Source: Candidatus Subteraquimicrobium carltonvillense (GTDB lineage: Bacteria > Actinomycetota > Aquicultoria > Subteraquimicrobiales > Subteraquimicrobiaceae). From it: 8,775 bases of DNA. The first letter of the stretch is position 1. Each line of letters starts with the position of its first letter. Under the pieces are notes generated by a model that was given only the letters and a program-made list of their open reading frames with translations, made no database searches and was not told the origin of the DNA. Positions 1-5,136 of this stretch are shown here, piece after piece. Made by a program: the position numbers and the translations under genes. Location: assembly GCA_002339355.1 (NCBI GenBank), contig DDKQ01000088.1, forward strand, positions 9,291 through 18,065. Reading direction: 5' to 3'.

Positions 1-305
1 CTATTTGGCACCGCGAGGTCGACACCAGGAATTTCCCAAATCTCGATTGGGTTTCTGTCAACATAGCAACCGGTGACCACAACGAGACCTAAGGGATTTC
101 TCCTCACAGCTTGTCTTATCTTCTTGCGACACTTGCGATCGCTAGTACTGGTAACGGTGCAGGTATTGATGACATAAACATCTGCTTTTTCAGAGAAATC
201 CACGAGTTCAAATCCTCGGCTTAAGAATTCCTTTATCATCGTCTCGGTCTCATACTGATTTACCTTACAACCCAGTGTATAAAAAGCTACCTTAGGCAAC
301 TTCAT
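1..305 (-). CDS. mtaB: MtaB-type tRNA methylthiotransferase, N-terminal part (cut by window edge)
   Basis: Only the first 101 codons are present, and the frame is still open at base 1. The family are radical-SAM enzymes that convert t6A to ms2t6A at position 37 of tRNAs reading ANN codons. The visible part is the N-terminal methylthiotransferase domain. It shows TLGCKVNQYET (Cys13), NTCTVT (Cys49) and VTGCY (Cys80), the three cysteines that ligate the auxiliary 4Fe-4S cluster, plus IPGVDLAVPN near the end, a typical MtaB stretch. The radical-SAM CxxxCxxC motif and TRAM domain would lie outside the window. The ATG at 305 is preceded by GGTGGAG at good spacing, and the protein begins close to the conserved strand, as expected. 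It is the last visible gene of the hrcA-rsmE-acetyltransferase operon, 38 bases after the preceding stop. The CKVNQYET wording fits MtaB better than MiaB or RimO. Confidence 0.93.
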   Translation of the reverse strand, partial: MKLPKVAFYTLGCKVNQYETETMIKEFLSRGFELVDFSEKADVYVINTCTVTSTSDRKCRKKIRQAVRRNPLGLVVVTGCYVDRNPIEIWEIPGVDLAVPN

Positions 306-343
306 CCCCTTCTCCACCTCGATTATAGCAACTTCGAATGGGT

Positions 344-1042
344 TCAATTCCACAGCTTCCCGCGCTTTTGCTTTTTAATCCTCTCACAGCTGCATAAACG
401 CTTCTCCAGTTCCTCAAGTTTTCTTTTCAATTCTTCATTTTCCTTCCGAAGAAGCTTAAGTTCTCCTTCAATACCTTGCTTACCTTCGGCGGCGGTTCGT
501 TCCCCGCCGATTCGCACAATCCTGCCCGGAATCCCAACTACCACGGCATTTGGTGGAACCGATTCCAAAACTATGGAGTTCGCTCCAATGATGGAATTTT
601 CACCCACCGTGATGGGTCCCAGAATTTGAGCTCCACTAAATAATCGAACGCCACCACCTATCTTTGGCCATCCATCTGGAATGCCGGGCATGACAACACC
701 CTTTCCGCTCCCACCCAGCGTGACTCCCTGCGATATCCAAACATCCTTTCCAATCTTCACCCCTCTACCTATGACCACCCCAGAGGTGTGATAAATTCGA
801 CAGCCGGGTCCGATCTCCGCCGCGGGGTCGATCTCGGCACCATTTAAGAAAAGATTTAATCTGCTCAGTAAATCGGGGAGTAAGGGAATTCGCTTCTTGT
901 AAAGGAAATGATAGAATCGGTACAAAATGAGGGCTTGGACACCAGCTCTACAGAACAAAAGCTGTAAAATTTTCCCAAAGGATGGTTTCTCTCTCTTCAA
1001 AAATTGGATATCGCCTCCTAACCCCTCAAACAAGACAATCAC
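344..1042 (-). CDS. Serine O-acetyltransferase-like hexapeptide-repeat protein with C-terminal coiled coil
   Basis: The order of parts matches short CysE-type serine acetyltransferases, which make O-acetylserine from serine and acetyl-CoA for cysteine synthesis. There is an N-terminal helical segment (residues about 5-66), then left-handed beta-helix hexapeptide repeats (about 69-178) including GVVIGRGVKIG, SQGVTLGGSGKG and ILGPITVGENSIIGANSIVL, ending VVVGIPGRIV. His85 (in IYHTSG) matches the first catalytic histidine, but the Asp normally before it is Tyr84. The second conserved His (RHPKI in CysE) appears as Trp125 (GWPKI). Residues about 188-216 form a highly charged Lys/Glu/Leu coiled coil, followed by a Cys-Ser-Cys and a basic tail. 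The substrate is therefore unproven. It could be serine or another acceptor such as a sugar. The start is uncertain: the GTG at 1042 has no well-placed ribosome site, while TTG at 1033 is preceded by GGGTGAT and would begin MFEGLGGDIQ, like CysE (MFK-LKEDIQ). It lies between rsmE (24-base gap) and mtaB. Confidence 0.82.
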   Translation of the reverse strand: MIVLFEGLGGDIQFLKREKPSFGKILQLLFCRAGVQALILYRFYHFLYKKRIPLLPDLLSRLNLFLNGAEIDPAAEIGPGCRIYHTSGVVIGRGVKIGKDVWISQGVTLGGSGKGVVMPGIPDGWPKIGGGVRLFSGAQILGPITVGENSIIGANSIVLESVPPNAVVVGIPGRIVRIGGERTAAEGKQGIEGELKLLRKENEELKRKLEELEKRLCSCERIKKQKRGKLWN

Positions 1043-1066
1043 CCTTTAAAAAATGATTTTTGCATT

Positions 1067-1831
1067 TTAAATTTTCCACTCCGCTATCGACGGTTTTAGT
1101 TTGCCCAATTCATAAAGGACGATAGCTAATCCCACTATGCTTGCCGTCTCCGTACGCAGGATTAAATTCCCCAAGGTTACTGTTTGACCACCAATATCCC
1201 TAATCGCCAACACCTCTTCTTCAGTTAACCCACCCTCGGGACCAATGACCATGGCAACCTTCTCGGGCAGGCGATCATTTAAAACCTCTCGTACCGATGT
1301 CTTTTTCTCCTCTTCCCAGAATACTAAGATCGAGTCGAAATTTGGCAGCAATTCAAGGGATTGAACCAAGGATATCGGCTCTAATACCTCGGGAAGAGTA
1401 GCTCTTTGACACTGCTTTGCAGCTTCTAAGGCGATCCTTCGCCAGCGCTGTACCCGATTTCCATCCTTGATGGCATTGAGCTTTACCACCGTGCGCTCCA
1501 TGACCACGGGGACAATTTTAAAAACCCCAAGTTCAGTGGCCTTTTGGACGATGAAATCCATCTTGGTTCCCTTGGGAAGTCCTTGAAAAAGAGCAACATG
1601 CGGGGGGAGGGTCTCTTGAACCTGATGTTTTAAAATTCGGGTTATTACCTCCTGCTTCCCTATCCTGATAATTTGAGTTTCATAAACGGATCCTCTCCCA
1701 TCACAGACGATGACATTCTCTCCGGGCTTAAGCCTCAATACGTTTCTGATGTGGTTCACATCATCGCCAACGATGCGGATTTCCAAACCTTGAATGTTTT
1801 TGGGGGGGACGAAAAATCTGGGCTCAGTCAT
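1067..1831 (-). CDS. rsmE: 16S rRNA (uracil(1498)-N3)-methyltransferase RsmE
   Basis: At 254 residues this is a full-length member of the RsmE branch of the SPOUT methyltransferases, which methylate N3 of U1498 in 16S rRNA near the decoding centre using S-adenosylmethionine. The N-terminal PUA-like RNA-binding part carries MTEPRFFV and HIRNVLRLKPGE (from residue 27). The SPOUT domain shows KGTKMDFIVQKATELGV, a RWRRIALEAAKQ segment, the GPEGG loop (197-201) and LGNLILRTETA (about 220-230), which form the knotted cofactor pocket. The ATG at 1831 follows GGAAGGAA. It lies 64 bases downstream of hrcA, a usual neighbour (often with dnaJ or prmA between), and 24 bases upstream of the acetyltransferase gene. 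No key residue appears lost. The identification is secure. Confidence 0.96.
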   Translation of the reverse strand: MTEPRFFVPPKNIQGLEIRIVGDDVNHIRNVLRLKPGENVIVCDGRGSVYETQIIRIGKQEVITRILKHQVQETLPPHVALFQGLPKGTKMDFIVQKATELGVFKIVPVVMERTVVKLNAIKDGNRVQRWRRIALEAAKQCQRATLPEVLEPISLVQSLELLPNFDSILVFWEEEKKTSVREVLNDRLPEKVAMVIGPEGGLTEEEVLAIRDIGGQTVTLGNLILRTETASIVGLAIVLYELGKLKPSIAEWKI

Positions 1832-1840
1832 TTCCTTCCA

Positions 1841-1885
1841 ATAAAAAGTCCACCCCCCTCTTTAGATAGTCACGCGCAGGTGGAC
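1841..1885 (-). terminator. Possible weak intrinsic terminator/attenuator between hrcA and rsmE
   Basis: On the minus strand GTCCACC (1885-1879) and GGTGGAC (1854-1848) are perfect 7-base inverted arms around a 24-base loop, followed at once by TTTTTAT (1847-1841). The stem-plus-U-tract layout is terminator-like, but the loop is long and the stem short. It ends just before the rsmE ribosome site, so it could lower transcription of the distal genes relative to hrcA. The arms are seen directly. The function is inferred. Confidence 0.3.
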
Positions 1886-1895
1886 CATTGAACAT

Positions 1896-2999
1896 TTAAG
1901 CGTGCAAAGATTCTAAAATGCGGCTTAAATTCTGAGCAATACACTCTACAGCGGAAATTGCCCTGGGATAATTCATTCGAGTTGGGCCCAAAATTCCCAG
2001 CGTGCCAAGGGTTTGACCACCAGCATGGTAACCCGTCGCCACCAAACTATAATCTTGCATCTCCACGGCTTCGTTTTCCGATCCTATCCTCACTATGACT
2101 TTACTTACCCACCTGCCTCTGTTTGCTCGCCCGCCAGCCGAGCGAGGCAAGGCGGGCAGGGAGCTTAGCGATGGCGGGTAGGCTTCCAGAGCTTCACCGA
2201 GAAGTTGGAGTAATATATAACCCTGTTCTAAAGTCTTCAATAAATTCTGAATTCTCCCCAAGCTTTCAAACTCGGGTTGACGGAGAATATTGGCAGTTCC
2301 TCCCAAATATATCCTTTCCTTTTCTTCCTGCATCAAAGAGTCAAGGATTTTATGGATTATTCCCTGTACCAAACCACTCTGCTGTGGAAGAAGGTCTGCA
2401 AATTCCTTTCTCTTTCGGGAGATTTCATATAAATTCAGGTCGGCGAGTTTTCTATTAAGGACCCTTTCCACCCTTGAAAGTTTCCTCTGGTTTATGGAGC
2501 GATCCATCTCCAATACCCGCTTTGCCACACAACCGGTATCGGTGATTAAAACCATTAATATGCTGTGAGGACAAAGAGATATTAAATCCAGATGCTTTAA
2601 TGAACTTTTCCTCAGGGCGGGACCGAATACCACCGCTACGTAATTGGTGAGTTGGGATAAGAGTTGAGATGTCTCCCGCATTAAATCTTCCATCTCTTTG
2701 CTCAATTGTGTGTAGAAAAGATGAATCGACCTTTTCTCAACCGGACTTAAACCCTCGCTTCCCATTAAGCTATCCACATAATAGCGGTATCCCCTGTCGG
2801 TGGGGATTCTCCCCGCTGAAGTGTGTGGCTGCCAGAGATATCCCATCTCCTCCAGCTCCGCCAATTCATTCCGCACCGTGGCGGGACTCACCCCCAACTG
2901 GTATTGCTCAACGAGCCTGCGTGAACTCACCGGTTCGGCGGTGAGGATGTAATTGTGAACCACGGCGTAAAGTATGAGCTTTTTGCGACTATCCAGCAT
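1896..2999 (-). CDS. hrcA: Heat-inducible transcription repressor HrcA, with in-frame insertion
   Basis: HrcA represses heat-shock operons by binding CIRCE operators as a dimer, with activity tuned by GroEL. The N-terminal winged-helix domain is clear: RRLVEQYQLGVSPATVRNEL, then LEEMGYLWQPHTSAGRIPTDRGYRYYVD (about residues 27-77). The GAF-like middle includes YVAVVFGPAL, ILMVLITDTG and YLGGTANIL. The C-terminus has VIVRIGSENE, LGTLGILGPTRMNYPRAISAVE. At 367 residues it is longer than the usual roughly 340-350. The surplus falls between LLGEAL and VIVRIGSENE (about residues 273-298), where the DNA is a GC-rich nested palindrome and the peptide is Pro/Ser/Arg/Gly-rich. The ATG at 2999 follows AAGGAG by 4 bases. 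It is the first gene of an operon with rsmE, the acetyltransferase gene and mtaB. The usual downstream grpE-dnaK-dnaJ are missing. Confidence 0.96.
   Translation of the reverse strand: MLDSRKKLILYAVVHNYILTAEPVSSRRLVEQYQLGVSPATVRNELAELEEMGYLWQPHTSAGRIPTDRGYRYYVDSLMGSEGLSPVEKRSIHLFYTQLSKEMEDLMRETSQLLSQLTNYVAVVFGPALRKSSLKHLDLISLCPHSILMVLITDTGCVAKRVLEMDRSINQRKLSRVERVLNRKLADLNLYEISRKRKEFADLLPQQSGLVQGIIHKILDSLMQEEKERIYLGGTANILRQPEFESLGRIQNLLKTLEQGYILLQLLGEALEAYPPSLSSLPALPRSAGGRANRGRWVSKVIVRIGSENEAVEMQDYSLVATGYHAGGQTLGTLGILGPTRMNYPRAISAVECIAQNLSRILESLHA
2104..2183. repeat. GC-rich nested palindromic element inside hrcA
   Basis: A block of about 75-80 bases is much richer in G+C than its surroundings and has inverted arms: GCCCGCC (2129-2135) with GGCGGGC (2151-2157) perfectly paired, flanked by GCTC (2125-2128) with GAGC (2161-2164). 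An outer TACCC (2106-2110) pairs with GGGTA (2176-2180). GGCGGGCAGG (2151-2160) recurs as GGCGGGTAGG (2173-2182). It coincides with the extra residues of HrcA, absent from the normal family layout, so I infer insertion of a small palindromic repeat (REP/MITE-like, comparable in idea to Rickettsia palindromic elements). No second copy is in this window and no clear target duplication is visible. The exact ends are estimated. Confidence 0.6.
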
Positions 3000-3028
3000 C
3001 TTACTCCTTCCCTTGAGATGCTATTTGC

Positions 3029-3057
3029 ATTATACCCAAGAATTTTAACACTGTCGA
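3029..3057 (-). promoter_or_regulatory. SigA-type promoter of the hrcA operon
   Basis: On the minus strand TCGACA (3057-3052, five of six matches to TTGACA) is followed after exactly 17 bases by a perfect TATAAT (3034-3029). Transcription would start near 3022, giving a leader of about 22 bases that contains AAGGAG (3009-3004) before the hrcA ATG. No CIRCE inverted repeat (TTAGCACTC-N9-GAGTGCTAA) is seen between 3000 and 3132, although many hrcA operons have one. Confidence 0.8.
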
Positions 3058-3074
3058 CGCCATCAATCTCCGTG

Positions 3075-3150
3075 AATCCTACTTTAAACAAGTCAGAGAA
3101 ATCGTAAACAAAGTTTGGGAGGAGGATTCATGATGAGAAAAAGTAGGATT
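3075..3150. repeat. 11-bp inverted repeat flanking the start of the small secreted reading frame
   Basis: AATCCTACTTT (3075-3085) and AAAGTAGGATT (3140-3150) are perfect reverse complements separated by 54 bases. The spacer holds the GGGAGGAGG ribosome site and both candidate ATG codons of the plus-strand frame. If transcribed, the arms could loop out the start region. It could also be a protein-binding site upstream of the hrcA promoter, or chance. Confidence 0.45.
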
Positions 3151-3363
3151 AAGAATCAGATGGTATTACTTCTGGTCTTCTTGCTTGTTACTGGGTCCAG
3201 TTTTCCAGCTTATGCGGAGACAAGTTTTTCAATTCTTCACGTGGATGATTATATTTCTTCCGAGCAAAGATTGCTGCAGCGATATTTATGCCTCTGTTCT
3301 TTGCAGTTTCATTTTGCACGGGCTGTAAGTGGACAAGATTTGTTATCAAGAAAGCAGGATTGA
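3133..3363 (+). CDS. Short hypothetical secreted protein, possibly a gene remnant
   Basis: I do not recognise this protein. From the ATG at 3133 it has 76 residues. The start is supported by GGGAGGAGG ending 7 bases upstream; an ATG immediately before (3130) is closer to that site. The N-terminus is a textbook Sec signal peptide: basic MRKSRIKNQ, hydrophobic core MVLLLVFLLVTG, then a helix breaker and cleavage motif AYA before Glu29. The predicted mature part is only about 48 residues, includes YLCLCSL, and has no motif I know. Its last 18 bases run into the 3' end of convergent lepA. It could be a genuine small exported peptide, or the surviving 5' end of a longer exported protein, as a strong start and signal followed by a featureless tail suggests. 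No good promoter was found for it. Confidence 0.45.
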   Translation: MRKSRIKNQMVLLLVFLLVTGSSFPAYAETSFSILHVDDYISSEQRLLQRYLCLCSLQFHFARAVSGQDLLSRKQD

Positions 3364-5136
3364 GAGGAAAGCTTCGGGGGGTACTTCGACCTTTCCCACC
3401 CGTTTCATCCTCCTCTTTCCCACCTTTTGCTTCTCTAACAATTTCCTCTTCCTGGTCACATCTCCACCGTAACATTTAGCGATGACATCCTTGCGCCGAG
3501 CCTTTATGGTATCACGAGCGATTATCTTGCTTCCAATCGCCGCTTGGATGGAAACTTCAAAGAGTTGACGGGGGATAATTTCCCTCAAACGCTTCACTTG
3601 CTCCCTCCCATGAGCATATGCTTTGGTCTTATGGATGATGCAGGATAAAGCATCCACGGGCTGTCCCGCTATAAGGAGATCCAATTTCACCAAGGGGGAT
3701 TCGCAAAAACCGACGTGTTCATAGTCAAAGGAAGCATATCCTCTGGTCCTCGATTTCAACTGATCGAAGAAGTCAAGCAAAATTTCACTGAGGGGGAGAT
3801 GATAATGGACCTCCACGCGGCTCTGGCTCAAATATTGCATGTTCTTGAACTCCCCCCGCTTTTCCTGGCAAAGTTCCATAATGGCTCCCAGATGCTCAGG
3901 GGGAGCCAAAATCACCGCGAATACGAAAGGTTCCTCTACCTTAGCGATCTCTCCCATGGGAGGAAAATTGGCTGGATTCCTTAAGTTCAATACCTCACCA
4001 TTCTTCTTGGTTACCCTATAAGCCACGCTGGGCGTCGTGGCCAAGAGTTCGAGGTCATACTCCCTTTCCAATCTCTCCTTCACTATTTCCATGTGAAAAA
4101 GCCCAAGAAAGCCAGATCTAAAACCGAAACCCAGGGTGTGAGAGGTCTCAGGCTGATAAACAAAGGAGGGATCGTTTAACCTCAGCTTCTCCAGAGCATC
4201 CTTTAGACTTTCATAATCGCCCTCCACCGGGTATAAGCCGCAAAACACCATGGGTTTTACCTCCTTATACCCACTTAAGGGTTCCCGTGCCGGATTATCG
4301 ATACCTGTGATGGTATCTCCGACCTTTGTATACTTGGGATCCTTTATCCCCGCGATGACATATCCTACCTCGCCCACCGAAAGTTCGGAAGTAGGTTGCA
4401 TATCGGGTCGAAAAATTCCAACCTCCTCCACCTCACCAATTTTTGAGGTTGCCATCATCTTTATCCTCATACCGGGCTTGATGACCCCTTCCACTACCCT
4501 AATGAAGACGATGACTCCCCTGTAAAAATTGAAGAGTGAATCGAAGATGAGAGCCCTCAAAGGAGCATCCGGATCTCCAGAGGGGGGAGGAATCTTCCTA
4601 ACGATTGCTTCCAAAATTTGAGGTACTCCCAGACCAGTTTTGGCGCTTACAAGGAGAGCATCACCGACGTCGATGCCCAGAGCTTCCTTAATTTCCTTTT
4701 TCACCCGTTGTGGATCGGCATTTGGAAGATCTATTTTATTGATGACGGGTATGATCACCAAATTGTTCTCCAGAGCTAAAAGGGTATTGGCTACAGTTTG
4801 GGCTTCCACCCCCTGCACCGCGTCCACCACGAGTAATGCTCCCTCGCATGCAGCGAGACTTCTCGAAACTTCGTAGGTGAAATCGACATGCCCCGGGGTA
4901 TCAATGAGGTTTAAAATGTAGTTTTTGCCATTCTCGGCGGTATGAAGCAATCGCACCGCCTTAGCCTTGATGGTCACTCCTCTCTCTCGCTCCAAATCCA
5001 TCCTATCCAATACCTGCTCCACCATCTCCTGCTCTTGGATGGTATGGGTGAGCTCGAGGAGGCGATCCGCAAGCGTGGATTTGCCGTGGTTAATATGGGC
5101 GATGATTGAAAAATTTCGAATATGTCTGGAGTCCAC
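3346..5136 (-). CDS. lepA: Elongation factor 4 (LepA), ribosome back-translocase GTPase
   Basis: At 596 residues this is full length. LepA/EF4 is a translational GTPase that remodels stalled or misaligned ribosomes and affects initiation and 30S maturation. Domain I has the G1 loop AHINHGKST (13-21), the switch I threonine in RERGVTIK (Thr55), G3 DTPGH (79-83), G4 NKID (133-136) and G5 SAK (164-166). EF-G-like domains II, III and V follow, then the LepA-specific C-terminal domain (SCIIHKTKAYAHGREQVKRLREIIPRQLFEV, IIARDTIKARRKDVIAKCYGGDVTRKRKLLEKQK, ending RVGKVEVPPEAFLSIL). One deviation is Asn16 (codon AAC) where the family has Asp (AHIDHGKST). The GTG start directly abuts the murJ stop codon, with GAAGGGAAG upstream inside murJ, so translation is probably coupled. 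The usual neighbour hemW does not follow. Confidence 0.97.
   Translation of the reverse strand: MDSRHIRNFSIIAHINHGKSTLADRLLELTHTIQEQEMVEQVLDRMDLERERGVTIKAKAVRLLHTAENGKNYILNLIDTPGHVDFTYEVSRSLAACEGALLVVDAVQGVEAQTVANTLLALENNLVIIPVINKIDLPNADPQRVKKEIKEALGIDVGDALLVSAKTGLGVPQILEAIVRKIPPPSGDPDAPLRALIFDSLFNFYRGVIVFIRVVEGVIKPGMRIKMMATSKIGEVEEVGIFRPDMQPTSELSVGEVGYVIAGIKDPKYTKVGDTITGIDNPAREPLSGYKEVKPMVFCGLYPVEGDYESLKDALEKLRLNDPSFVYQPETSHTLGFGFRSGFLGLFHMEIVKERLEREYDLELLATTPSVAYRVTKKNGEVLNLRNPANFPPMGEIAKVEEPFVFAVILAPPEHLGAIMELCQEKRGEFKNMQYLSQSRVEVHYHLPLSEILLDFFDQLKSRTRGYASFDYEHVGFCESPLVKLDLLIAGQPVDALSCIIHKTKAYAHGREQVKRLREIIPRQLFEVSIQAAIGSKIIARDTIKARRKDVIAKCYGGDVTRKRKLLEKQKVGKRRMKRVGKVEVPPEAFLSILLS

Larger units (their letters stand above)
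3000..3345. other. Gap between hrcA and lepA
   Basis: This 346-base gap holds the hrcA promoter (3029-3057), an 11-base inverted repeat (3075-3150) and most of the short signal-peptide frame (3133-3363). hemW, often found between lepA and hrcA, is absent, and I see no recognisable remnant of it. I see no strong terminator for lepA. Confidence 0.6.

Noticed and set aside
322..327. TATAAT on the minus strand just upstream of mtaB
   Set aside because: There is no usable -35 at 16-18 bases, and the implied start would leave only about 10 bases before the ATG and cut into the ribosome site. It is probably chance in an AT-rich spacer.
3392..3424. Direct repeat CTTTCCCACC near the 3' end of lepA
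   Set aside because: It encodes the two VGK segments of the conserved LepA tail and is explained by protein sequence.
3288..3479. Plus-strand frame with a hydrophobic stretch (MPLFFAVSFCTGC)
   Set aside because: Most of it lies antisense to the conserved C-terminal end of lepA and it has no ribosome site. Treated as a shadow.
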